In this document: piece after piece, positions 14,521-25,317 of the stretch
How positions within the stretch are numbered: position 1 is the stretch's first letter
Layout: every line of letters begins with the position of its first letter
Source: Neodiprion pinetum
Taxonomy: Eukaryota > Arthropoda > Insecta > Hymenoptera > Diprionidae
Assembly: GCF_021155775.2 (NCBI RefSeq)
Contig: NC_060237.1
Coordinates: forward strand, 20,296,970 to 20,360,969
Reading direction: 5' to 3'
Length of the DNA stretch: 64,000 nucleotides
Program-made: the position numbers and the translations under genes
Notes under the pieces: generated by a model
Databases searched by the model: none
Told to the model about the DNA's origin: nothing
The model's input: only the letters and a program-made list of their open reading frames with translations

Positions 14521-16560
14521 GTTTCGAAACATGCCTAGATACATAAGTGTAATAACTCGTTAGTTAGTATTATTATAAGAATACCGTGTGGCAAATATTC
14601 AACAATTGATCGAAGCTTTAGTCCTTAGACTAGCTTAGTCTATAACTAATTAGGTTGTGATAATACATTAAACAAAGTTAGGAATAATTTTTCTCTCTCT
14701 CTCTCTCTTTTGCTTCTCTCTTTGCTAGATAGTTTTGAGTAATTATCTTACTAATAGTCTAAGCAATTAGTTTTAAAAAGAATTGTCGAGGGTATTATCG
14801 TTATAAATGCAGTTAACTGAATATACGAAGAGACTGTTACCTGTGAAGTAAAAAGAGGTTGTTCCTTGATACTTTTATATTGTTACGTTATATATATGAT
14901 ACCCTCTATATGATACTTACAGGTTGTGAGAGCTGTTAGAGTCGTATGTATAGAATAGCTAAGTACTTCTAGGAAAAATCAAATGTTCCAAGACATGCAT
15001 ATTTGCATATTATAAAATGATTCCTGGAACTTTATCAATATTTCCATAATTATATGATATTACGCTTACTCTTTTTGTTATCCAAACTGCACACTACCCG
15101 TCAATTTCATCATGGTGCACAAATTATTTTAAGGTCACCTTAACATGAAAATTAGGGTTATGCTTTACGGATAAGTGATTTAAAAATATGCATGTGCCTG
15201 TTATAAGAGAGAGAAAAATATATTAAATGAATTTACATGCTAGACTGTAAAAGTATAGTTAACTGTGGCAATCACGGCAATATATATACTTCAATTAACA
15301 TGTTCAAGTTACTTGAGATGATGTTAAAATATTTTGACTGGTAAAATAGCCAAAATGTTTAAACCTTCGCATTCAATTTTAATGCTTCAATAGCATATAT
15401 TTTCTAGTAAAAACCCTTCGGTTTTGTATAAGTACGATTAAGCCTCAAAGCTACTGAATTATTCCTCCTACAGCATTGAGCGATAAATTTTTTGCGCAAA
15501 CAGTAACATGTATTTATACAATTTCAATTTTCTCCCTCTCGAAAACATTCCGAATTTTAAACTTAGACGCGTTTGTATTTTATATATGTACACTAAAATC
15601 GAATCAAGCCGAGAGGGATAATAACTAAATATGTACATAAAGCAACAGATTAATAGTGAAATATATCACATGAACGGATGTCAACTCAATTCAATCCAAA
15701 AAATAACCCTAAGCTAATTCTAGATATTCGACATCGTCACTGAGTCAATGATGACGGAGTTAGGTCCTAAATCGCAGAAACCGATTTCAAGGATTACATT
15801 GGAATAACAAGCCCAGGACAGGTAGGGTAAAGTAAGATTTTCAGTTTTCTTTCCATCTGATCATGGCTAAACAATTGATGTTACAGTCTATTTACTATTA
15901 TTCAACTGTGATGTCCGAGTTTCAAACAATATAATATACAAATTATCGAAAATGTTGTAATTTGGTATTGTAATTTTGACACCGTTTCAGCAATGCCTAC
16001 CTTCATTTTAGTTCACAGGTCGTTGACCGTACGAATAAATACAGGAATTACGTATGATTCCGTTTAGCAGCGGACAGCAAATTACCATGTGAAAATCCAG
16101 TTTAAGAAATGATTTTATATTACTAAATCACAGTACATCCAGATCACTTGGACCAAGCAATCACTTATTTCGTACACGAGTAGAAATACTTAAAATTAAG
16201 ATATAATAAACAACAACAATAATAATTTCCGTAAAATCGTAGATTTGTTAACATGGAGAAGTACGTTTACAAATAACTAATCAACTTTCAATTTATATAT
16301 CATATGAGGATTAACAAGACACTTAAAGCGTACAGAATTAAAAAATTTTCCGATCCTGCAGTGAAGAATAGATGCATCAATACAATGTAGTTACATGTAC
16401 TATGAACATGTTACATAGTTTGTAAAGTCAAGCATTTTGAAATTTTTTTCATCGATAAGATGAATGATGAATGAATTTATGTATTACTCCTAAATTGTCG
16501 ATGAAAATTCCGATTTGCATCTGCAAAATTGCAGATGAAAAAACTGACGTACATAATATA
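14521..16560. other. Intergenic AT-rich DNA between convergent genes
   Basis: About 2 kb between the 3' end of the furin-like gene (+) and the 3' end of the zinc-finger gene (-). It has a pure (TC)n run at 14,691-14,709 and otherwise only AT-rich sequence. I see no gene or RNA here. It should contain the minus-strand 3' UTR of the zinc-finger gene, but no clear poly(A) signal was found for it. Confidence 0.5.
14691..14709. repeat. (TC)n microsatellite
   Basis: Short uninterrupted TC dinucleotide tract. Confidence 0.8.
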
Positions 16561-16608
16561 TGGTGGTTATGGCTGTATTGATATTAATAAATGATTCACA
16601 GTTTATCT

Positions 16609-19542
16609 TTACTTAACGGTTTCCGAATGGACATTTTCAATGTGTCCCTTGATACTGCATTTATATCCAAATACCATCTTGCATATATCGCATTCAAATG
16701 GCTTTTCACGCGTGTGAACCCGCCTGTGTGTAATCAGGTTACTTTGCCTGTTGAACTGTTTTCCACATACATTGCAGTCGTACATCACAGTAGTGTGGAT
16801 ACGCATGTGTTGGTGAAACGTGTGTGTGCCACATAAAATCTTTCCACAGATATAACATAAAACTGGATTCAGTGACTTCTTCTTCTTCCGTGGCTGCTTT
16901 GAGTATGTAAGTACACCATTAGTAAATGAGGTTGATTCTTTTACAGTATTTAATACAGTGTTGTCTCGATCTTGAATATTGTTCTGCTTGAAATTTAGAC
17001 GATGCCGTTCTATGTGATGTAACACGTTATTGAAAAATTTTCCACACACATCGCAGAGACCAGAATAAATTTTCAAATCTGCCGCATCTCTCCTAGGTTT
17101 GTGATTAATCATCCTTTCTTCATAATTGCTAATCCTGAAGAACCAATCCTCATAAGATTCATCCTCCCCAATAATATGTCCATCAAGAATGTGTTGAACC
17201 ATGAATTCCCTTCTGTTACACATGAAATCGCATTCCTTACATTTGTGACAGCAGGTGTTTGTGACTTCGTCTCGAAAGATGAACACGTTTTCAGGTTCAG
17301 ATACTTCTGGTAGTTGTGGAAATACAGTCTGTTTTAAAGTATGATAATCAATTAAATGAACGTCAAACACCTGTATTCTATTTGTCGAAAAAGCACATAG
17401 CCTGCATCGAAACAGATTGTTTTTAACTAGTGTATTCAATAACTTCTGTATATTATCAATGGCTGGAGATGGAGGAACTTGATTTATTTCATGCAACAGC
17501 GGTGTATGCTCCCATATAAAGTGTTTGTAAAAAACATCCCCGCGATTGCAAATCAGGTGGCAAATATTACAATTTCTCATCGTATTTTCAACTTGCAGAA
17601 GACAGGTATTGCAGTATGATACGCCAAATTTTAACTGGAATCCGCACGCCCTGCAATCCAGACTATCGCTACTCGTAACTTCATTACTTGTTAGCCTCAG
17701 GCACGAAACATTATTCTCCAGTTCAACCTGTTTCCAAAAGAGATCTGCCATTGACGCGTCTTGATTATCCACAAATGACATTGGACACCAAGAGATATAC
17801 TCACGTATTTCATCTATACTGAACATCGACTCTTTAGAAATACTGTGAGGGTTGAAGTTACTTATCATTTCCAACATTTCTCGTGTGAATAAAGGTTTTT
17901 CACTCATTTCGGATAAAGATTTGGCAGTATTTTTCTTTTGCTGTTGTACTCTGTATATTTGAAAATCGTCATATCCTGTAGAACGAGATTTGTTTACACT
18001 CTGTTTGTAAGTTTCGTTGTATGATGAAGCCTGTTCAATCCTAAAATTGCTGTATCCCTGCTGTATCCAATTTTCAACCCTCGTTCCATGTTCTCCAAAT
18101 GAAGTGGAGGATTCTTCATTTGCTTCTTCATCGGCCAATTCTTGTTTGATAAATAAGTCTTCTACTTCGATAAACTGTGCCGACATAATATTTACACCAG
18201 TAAACTGTTCCAGCTTTTTTTTACCCAGTTGAATATTGCATTGTGCAGCAATCCCTGTGAGTGATCTCTTTTTCATTGGTTCAATGGTAGAAACGCAATG
18301 TTTTGCTGGCAAATTCTTACTTTTCACCTGAAATTTGCATTTTGTAATATTTGCTGCCCTCCTTTTTTTTTCATTTGACTGGATAACATTATTAGTCCTA
18401 ACTAGTTGCAATTCCTCGCCATCCAATAATGGTTCTGAACGTGATTCGATTTCTCTGTCTTCTGGTTCTAATTTAAATTCTGGTAAATAAACGGCATTTG
18501 CAGGAAAATTTACTGCATTAATTGCCAGATGATTATAAGCACCTGTTTCTCGATTTGTGGTTACATCGACGATATTGCTTTCAGCATGTTTTTGTGTAGA
18601 TGAGTATGAATCAATCTTGCCCACAGTGTGAGTCCTTTTATACCTATTGCCGTTTTTGAACAGAACTCCTTTCTTAACGCTGTATTTCAGATACCCCTGA
18701 ATGTACGGTAATGAACGCTGTTCATCAATACCATAATGTTTGCCGAGAAATTCAACTATCTCGTTAAGGAGAATGCCGCTTGAATTTGGCGGCGAATGCA
18801 AAGCATGTGATATCATAGAATCTATTTCAGCTGCGTCGATAGCATTTGAACCTGTGTTGAATAATCTGCTGCTATTTTTTATCTGGACTTTCGATTCCAG
18901 TCTCTGATCATTAGCAGGCTGTGCATTTATTATCCGATTAATGTGTTTTGGTTTCTGAGCATTTACAGGTTGTACATATTTTAGCGAGTCAATCTCAGAC
19001 CAATTGTCTACCAAATAAACATTGCGATCAACAATTTGAGCCAGTTCCAATTCTTCATCGGTCTCCATTTTAATTTCACTGAATATCATTTTATCCATGG
19101 CTTCAGTATCAGTTGTTTTTTTTTTTCTTTGTTCTTTAAAATTTATAGATTTCACTGAGGGTACCGGGGTCTTATTCTTCTGTGCTGCATAATGAACTTT
19201 TGGTTTTGTGTATTTCGATAATCTGTAGCGTCTGACAGGAACTTTTGATCCATTTCTTTTTATTTGTAAAATTTCACCATTAGTAATGCCTGCTTGTATA
19301 GCCTTGAGAATATGCTGAGAGTCAAGGCTTATATTGTATTTTACATCGATAAATTTCTTTATATCCCTGGGTCTGATTCCTCTCAGATTAGATGATGTCT
19401 CCAAGGCTTTGTATATCATATCTTTGAGAGTACACTGAGGAAGGACTCTTACTTTTTTAGGAGTAACTGGTTTTTGTCCAAAGTAAGTTTTTTGTACCTC
19501 TGAGGGTTTTTTATGTCCGACAAGTATCTGCTGATCACCCAT
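16609..19542 (-). CDS. H15 (linker-histone-like) and C2H2 zinc-finger protein, 977 aa
   Basis: A single uninterrupted 977-codon frame from ATG at 19,542. Residues about 36-110 and about 235-306 each look like a linker-histone H15 winged-helix domain: an N-terminal helix (LKDMIYKALET; IDSMISHALHS), a central helix with a K-F/Y-I pattern, a C-terminal helix ending in a GxL wing (NGEILQIKRNGS; KGVLFKNGNRYKR). After a long acidic, low-complexity middle (about 310-620) come Cys/His modules: a four-Cys CxxC...CxxC knuckle at about 630-647, atypical fingers near 658, 713, 768 and 830, and three C2H2 fingers near 896, 923 and 951, the last two joined by the canonical TREKPFE linker. Expected role: nuclear sequence-specific DNA binding, possibly at chromatin. 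No introns interrupt the coding part. The family name is not recognised, but coding status is very secure. Confidence 0.92.
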   Translation of the reverse strand: MGDQQILVGHKKPSEVQKTYFGQKPVTPKKVRVLPQCTLKDMIYKALETSSNLRGIRPRDIKKFIDVKYNISLDSQHILKAIQAGITNGEILQIKRNGSKVPVRRYRLSKYTKPKVHYAAQKNKTPVPSVKSINFKEQRKKKTTDTEAMDKMIFSEIKMETDEELELAQIVDRNVYLVDNWSEIDSLKYVQPVNAQKPKHINRIINAQPANDQRLESKVQIKNSSRLFNTGSNAIDAAEIDSMISHALHSPPNSSGILLNEIVEFLGKHYGIDEQRSLPYIQGYLKYSVKKGVLFKNGNRYKRTHTVGKIDSYSSTQKHAESNIVDVTTNRETGAYNHLAINAVNFPANAVYLPEFKLEPEDREIESRSEPLLDGEELQLVRTNNVIQSNEKKRRAANITKCKFQVKSKNLPAKHCVSTIEPMKKRSLTGIAAQCNIQLGKKKLEQFTGVNIMSAQFIEVEDLFIKQELADEEANEESSTSFGEHGTRVENWIQQGYSNFRIEQASSYNETYKQSVNKSRSTGYDDFQIYRVQQQKKNTAKSLSEMSEKPLFTREMLEMISNFNPHSISKESMFSIDEIREYISWCPMSFVDNQDASMADLFWKQVELENNVSCLRLTSNEVTSSDSLDCRACGFQLKFGVSYCNTCLLQVENTMRNCNICHLICNRGDVFYKHFIWEHTPLLHEINQVPPSPAIDNIQKLLNTLVKNNLFRCRLCAFSTNRIQVFDVHLIDYHTLKQTVFPQLPEVSEPENVFIFRDEVTNTCCHKCKECDFMCNRREFMVQHILDGHIIGEDESYEDWFFRISNYEERMINHKPRRDAADLKIYSGLCDVCGKFFNNVLHHIERHRLNFKQNNIQDRDNTVLNTVKESTSFTNGVLTYSKQPRKKKKSLNPVLCYICGKILCGTHTFHQHMRIHTTVMYDCNVCGKQFNRQSNLITHRRVHTREKPFECDICKMVFGYKCSIKGHIENVHSETVK

Positions 19543-20849
19543 TGTTACTGTTTTGTCTCTCAGCAGAGGATCCCAATGAATTGGTTCTCAGGTTGCATAT
19601 ATGAACAACTCTGTCCCATTAGCTAATCCCTGCTTACTATTGACGATGACGATGCCACTCTTAACTTGTTTAAATTACTCATTGACATTGGTGGGAAACC
19701 GAATAGGTCTTTGCTGTTGAATGCATGTCCACCTTCGTTCTATAACAAAATTATGAAAATGAGTAAATAATCATATTATGTCATTTATTTGAACTAAAAT
19801 AGGAACAAATTATATTTCACTATCATAAATTAGGTTAGGTTAAATAGATTGAAAGTTGCTTGTTTAATCGCTGTGAAGACCATGGAGAAGCGCTCGGTGA
19901 ACGTGCAGCTTTGACGAGCCAGCAAACTTACCTTGTTTACTGCTATGACTGGTTAATTGTGAAGAAAGTGCATATTCCTCTAATCCGCAGAATTCAGTTC
20001 TAACAATGTATTGCAATGTCAATATTAGACTGTTATCCCTTAATCGCTGGTAAAGTCTTGCGCCATTGCTTTTTGAGTTTTGAATGATGCCACATGTGTC
20101 GCTAAGGTCAAAAAGAAACGGCAGTACGGTAAAAAGCTCAAATGTGGATACGAACTTAGTTGGTAAGAGTAAAGATGGGTTATCCCTCAGGGATAACAAT
20201 CCGTTGTTAACTGCCGATGATAACTGTGCTGATCCGTAACTGTAGTTAGAAGTGAAAGATAAACTACTTGATGCTTCACGTGACCTTTCACCTAACGTTC
20301 GATAATGTCTGCCATTTAATGATTTGGAAGAATTATTGTTTAATCAGTCAGAGCGTGATGCTTTTATTGAACGTGTGTCCCGCAGATGTCAAACAGGCGC
20401 GAGCTTGTGCAAATTCGTTGACTGAAAAATATACTGACGGATACCCCTGGATAAATTTTTGTGACCAGTTTTTGAAGGACAGGTAGGGCCAGGTGGGCCT
20501 GGGAGCATGGGAGGGTTCTGCTCTATCGACTCTGCCTGACGGGCTCGCGCCGACATTCGTAGCAGCCAAAGTAGTGTCGCTATAGAAGCTTGAGATTGGG
20601 TCGGTACAAAGTGAGTACGAAAGACTACTTGTTGACTGCGACTTAAAAATATCGATCAGCTCGATCATCCCCGTAAGAGGACGCGTAACCGCGTCCGCCG
20701 CCAAACGCCGTCAACCACCCCCTCGCTCCAGTCGCCGCCAACCGCCGCCGATCAGCTCCTACCACCTCCTACCTTTTCCGAAGACGTCCTACCACTCCCT
20801 ACCGCCGCCGGCCTCAGCCAAACACCTTCGTCCTCTTCGTCCCCCTGCT
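19543..20849. other. Upstream region of the zinc-finger gene; no gene seen
   Basis: This holds the presumed promoter/5' UTR of the minus-strand zinc-finger gene. Notable pieces are a perfect palindrome TTATCCCTCAGGGATAA at 20,180-20,196, three TAACTG Myb-type sites within about 35 bp (near 20,208, 20,220 and 20,238), and a GC-rich CCACC/CCGCC stretch at 20,690-20,830. That stretch resembles the reverse complement of the Gly-rich modules in the palindrome to the right. The open frames here begin at TTG and look non-coding. Confidence 0.4.
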
Positions 20850-21718
20850 CGAGCATGTATTCTATAACATTAATATTCATAATTATTCCAACAACTTTTC
20901 ATTTGCTCTCTCAATCTTGAAATTTCATGGGCATAGAATAGAAACGCTGTTTTAGCTAGTCGCAAGTGAAGTATCTACGTTGGGTAGAGAAGCAGAATTG
21001 TTTTTCGGAAAGTATTCGGATGGAAAAAAAATTCAAAGTAACTGTAATACATCACGGATGCGCTAATTTTGAACAAGATGAAATGGATTCTCTGTATATG
21101 AGACAGTATTTAACGCAGTGTCGTGAGGTAGAGACCTAAAAAGGCGATAGAGAGAGAATGAACGAAGCTTCTTGAAACTTCGAGTGTATTTGAACACATA
21201 TTTGAAAGGTACGAGCAATAATTCGTATCGTCCAACTGTCGCAAAACGGCAGCGTTATTAACTGACCCGTTAACTCAAGAACATATCTTTAGTTAAAGGC
21301 TGACCATCGAAGGGCCTAGCCGCTTGAATCCGGAATCGGCAGGAGAAATAAAGTGTGTATTTCTTGTATGAAATGTGAAAAGTAAGATCATTATACATCA
21401 TATCATATCATCATACATCATACATCATACATCGTACATCATACATCATCATACATGGTATTAAAGTTCGAAACCAAAGTTTGGATGTCGGATGTCACCC
21501 AAAATTTTTTTTCTCTTGACGTAATCGATTTGAAATCGGCTAGCAGAATTCCTCAGTCTGGAAACAGCCGCGCAGTAGAGCGGACGGATGAGAATCGCGC
21601 TCCGCAGATTTCGAGTACCGGGTTCTCTACCTCCTCGATCCTGCGCTCCGGGTCCGCTACCTGGTGGAACTTGACTTTCAGGACAAGCGCTCCGTAGTTC
21701 TGGCTGTCCAGGTCCTTG
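20850..21718. repeat. Unnamed repeat, left-outer copy
   Basis: The first of four copies of a repeat of roughly 0.9-1 kb (others at about 25,318-26,321, 32,163-33,166 and 36,390-37,330). Landmarks: an AATATTCATAATTATTCC region, GAAGTATCTACGTTGGGTAG, a GCAGCGTTAT...CTGACCCGTTAACT block, an ATCATAC microsatellite at about 21,384-21,450, then a GC-richer block with CGCGCAGTAGAGCGGACGG and TTCGAGTACCGGGTTCTC. No protein is encoded that I recognise. Identity to the right-outer copy is near perfect only inside 21,173; further out the two diverge like independent copies of a family. Confidence 0.75.
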
Positions 21719-23500
21719 ACTAGTAATTGTAATTATATTTGATCTAAAATTTTTTAAACTTGTCACGTTAAAACAAAGTATTTCAATTCATTTTTCCCGC
21801 AAGGACAAATTCAGTAGCTATGAATGCGCTAATAGAATTCATGATGTTATAAATTGATTAATTGATTATATTATTACTCCTGCGATATTTTTGATACGTT
21901 CTTATACTGAAGATATTTATTACTATTCCAGGTATATCCGTGGTGTTTATCGGTGGTTGTTGGAGGTGGTTGGCGGTGGTTGGAGGTGGTCGCAGGTCGA
22001 CGAGGAGGAGGACGAGGAAGACGAGGAGAACAAGATGGACGAGGAGGACGAGGATTTGTGCTCGGTGAGTAAAACACTTTTATAATATTTGATGGCAATT
22101 GTAATTATATTTTATATGAAATATCTCAAACTTGTCATGTTTACAATAAATTGTTTCAATTCATTTTTCACGCAAGCACATATTCAGTAGCTTTAAACGC
22201 GCTAATGAAATTTATTACATACTGATTAAATAATTAATTATAATAATACTTACATAATATTTTTGATGTGTTCTTAGTCAGAAAATATTTATTACTATTC
22301 TAGGTATAACCCGAGGTGGTTGGCGGTGGTTGTTGGATGTGGTTGGCGGTGGTTGAAGGTGGTCGCAGGTCGACGAGGAGGAGGACGAGGAAGACCAGGA
22401 GAAGAAGGTGGCTGAGGATTTGTGCTCGGTGGGTAAATCACTTTTATAATATTTGATGGCAATTGAAATTATGTTTTATCTAAAATATTCCAAACTTGTC
22501 ATGTTTACATTGAATTATTTCGATTCATTTTTCCGCAAGCACATATTCAGTAGCTATCAATGCGCTGAAAAAATTTATTACATTATTAATTAATTAATTA
22601 TTTAATTAATTAATTACATTAATCCTTACACAATATTTTTGATTTGTTCCTATACTGAAATAATTTATTACTATTCCAGGTATAACCCGAGGTGGTTATC
22701 GGTGGTTGTTAGAGGTGGTTACCGGTGGTTGAAGGTGGTCGGAGGTCGGCGAGGAGGAGGACGAGGAAGACTAGGAAAAGAAGGTGGCTGAGGATTTGTG
22801 CTCGGTGGGTAAATCACTTTTATAATATTTGATGGCAATTGAAATTATGTTTTATCTAAAATATTCCAAACTTGTCATGTTTACATTGAATTATTTCGAT
22901 TCATTTTTCCGCAAGCACATATTCAGTAGCTATCAATGCGCTGAAAAAATTTATTACATTATTAATTAATTACATTAATCCTTACACAATATTTTTGATT
23001 TGTTCCTATACTGAAATAATTTATTACTATTCCAGGTATAACCCGAGGTGGTTATCGGTGGTTGTTAGAGGTGGTTACCGGTGGTTGAAGGTGGTCGGAG
23101 GTCGGCGAGGAGGAGGACGAGGAAGACTAGGAAAAGAAGGTGGCTGAGGATTTGTGCTCGGTGAGTAAAACACTTTTATAATATTTAATGGCAATTGTAA
23201 TTATATTTTATCTAAAATATTTCAAACTTGTCATGTTTACATTAAATTATTTAAATTCATTTTTCGCGCAAGCACAAATTCAGTAGATATAAATGCGCTA
23301 ATGAAATTTATTATATTATTAATTAATTAATTAATTATATTAATCCTTACACAATATTTTTAATGTGTTCCTATACTGAGAATATTTATTACTATTCCAG
23401 GTATAACTCGAGGTGGTTGGCGGTGGTTGGAGGTGGTCGAGCTGGACGAGGTGGAGGACGAGGATTCGTGCTCGGTGAGTTTGACATTTTTACAATATTT
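21719..23500 (+). repeat. Array of five splice-site-bounded Gly/Arg-rich modules (left arm)
   Basis: Five modules, at 21,932-22,064, 22,304-22,428, 22,680-22,804, 23,036-23,160 and 23,401-23,474, each follow a good 3' splice-like sequence (TTATTACTATTCCAG) and end at a donor-like CTCG|GTGAGT or GTGGGT. Spacers are AT-rich, share TTGATGGCAATTG, CTTGTCATGTTTAC and CGCAAGCACA...TTCAGTAGCT, and have TTAATTAATTAA runs. One frame of the modules gives GGGWRW and RGG/GRG-like peptides. Lengths (133, 125, 125, 125, 74) are not consistently in phase and three modules carry a TGA (GGCTGAGG), so this is not a plain exon array of one protein. The third and fourth modules are near-duplicates; that extra unit is the 376-bp arm difference. 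Confidence 0.7.
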
Positions 23501-23660
23501 GATGAAGTAGAATCAGCATTAGGAGTAGGATCAGGGGAAGATGTAGAAATAAGAATAGAAGTAGGAGTAGTGGTAGGAATAGGACTCGGAGTAGAAATAG
23601 GAGTAGAAGTAGGTAGGGCGGGGTGGGTCGTGAGGGGGCGGGGAGGGGGGCGGGAGGGGA
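23500..23660. repeat. Purine-rich low-complexity tract
   Basis: Directly after the fifth module, a degenerate (GGAGTAGAA)n-like tract passes into a G-rich stretch (GGGGCGGGGAGGGGGG). It resembles a weaker version of the G-rich core at the palindrome centre, again placed after a module. Confidence 0.6.
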
Positions 23661-25317
23661 TATTATCATATCAAGTTATCAGTAATAAGCAATTGCGGGT
23701 AAAATATTAGCTTACTTTTGTAAGTATTTATGAATATAGCCTCTATGAATATTCATTGTTGGTATATAAGTTCTGGCAACGTACCTACTTTCTGTAAGAG
23801 ATGTTGAAGATTTTCAACATAATTATGTTTCAGTTCTGTGCCCCACCTAGTGATCCACTAGTACATATCCTCCGACGTGACATCGCTGTGCTACGTATAA
23901 AGAAGAAAAGATTTATTAAGATGCAGATTGCTCCTCTCTTCTTGCCATTGTGCTTTCAGCCGTTGTTGTGGTGTGTGTTTAAAATTAAGGACAGTATATG
24001 TATAATATAGAATAACAGGTACAGCTACGAATATAGCACTGCAATAAATCTTATAGAAATGAGCTCTCATTGAGATTTCTCTGTATTTATAACTCGACGC
24101 GAGAAGGCAAAAATCAATGTAATGCCATCTGTAAGGTAATTGGACTCGTATTTGCACTACGAGAACTCGTTGGGCATTTTGCGGTGAAGTTTGAAAAATT
24201 GTTGTACAAGAAATTAAATAACTATGAAAATGGATAAAAAATATTATCTCTAATAGTGAATGTAGCTAATACAGCTTTAACCGTATATTGATTATGTTAA
24301 TGATCTATTGTGACAAGATCGGAATTAGATAAGCTCTCTAAATACTCTTTTCTAGTCTATTAATTTATATCATGTATATGTAAATGTATATTTCTTCAGT
24401 TTATACAATCACTGCACTAGGATTAACCTTGCCACGTTTTATGGTGCGCTTGTGTAATTTGTATATTATTAACCTTACGTTTTACTCTATTTGCGACAAG
24501 TTGTGAGTGTTTCTAATTTCTTGGCTATTATTTATGTACATGTATGTGTATATATGTATATGTATACTTATGCATATATACATATATACACATGTTTAAA
24601 ACTAGATTTTGACAATAAACACAGAGGTTTTAGTTTATTCGCATACGGATTTCTGTGTATAGGTATACTTGAACTAAAATATCCTTATCTCTAATACGGA
24701 GTTGTTCGTAATTCGCATTTGTTCTTGTAACCCAATGTCCTACACACGATGGCAAAAATCGAGATCCAACTTGACTGAGTCTCAAAGCCCTGTTGACATA
24801 AAAGCAGCTATTTGATAGAAATTATAGTTTATAGTTTACACAGCCCATTGCATGATATTTCATTATAAATACATATGTTTCAATGTATTTAGGAATAATT
24901 TATCAAATATACAGAGGTCATGTGCAAATAATAAATGAATTCGACCGCAGTTTGATGTATTCATTAGACCTTTAACAATAAATTTAAGCTTTGTTACTTT
25001 TTTCATTTTATTATGGATAATCAAAAACATTTCCGACTATTCGTGCTGTGGAAGCATGGGGATTAAACCAAATGTAGCAAAGGATTAGAAACAGTGTATG
25101 TAGAGTACGGGTATTTTTCTAATAATGCAAACACGTGCCGCTAGTTTAGTTTTGACATATCTAGAATACCACGCCTTGCGAATTAGCTTTCCACACAGAG
25201 ATGAATGATGAATTTCAAGGACTGCATTATCGTTGTTGAATACTCTATGCCTCATGGGAAAAGAAAATGTGTAACGATAACATTGATGCACCGGATCATC
25301 GTCGACTTTAACTTTTG
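23660..25317. other. Arm-specific 1.65-kb segment, left arm
   Basis: Sequence found only once per arm, lying between the module array and the inner repeat copy. It is AT-rich and contains a TATG/CATA-rich microsatellite-like run at about 24,535-24,600. A short minus-strand frame (23,891-24,070) is described separately. No other gene is recognised. Confidence 0.5.
23891..24070 (-). CDS. Possible 59-aa single-pass membrane peptide (left arm)
   Basis: From the ATG at 24,070 the minus strand encodes a short protein with one hydrophobic segment (SAIFVAVPVILYYTYTVL) followed by a charged tail with HTPQQRLKAQWQEERSN, a layout like small mitochondrial or ER inner-membrane proteins. An AG 10 nt before the ATG could be an acceptor. 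The identical frame exists in the other arm at 34,414-34,593. No family is recognised and it may be a remnant of a captured gene or chance. Confidence 0.25.
   Translation of the reverse strand: MRAHFYKIYCSAIFVAVPVILYYTYTVLNFKHTPQQRLKAQWQEERSNLHLNKSFLLYT

Noticed and set aside
20348..20704. A 118-codon minus-strand frame upstream of the zinc-finger gene
   Set aside because: It begins at TTG rather than ATG, has no domain and overlaps GC-rich repeat-like sequence.
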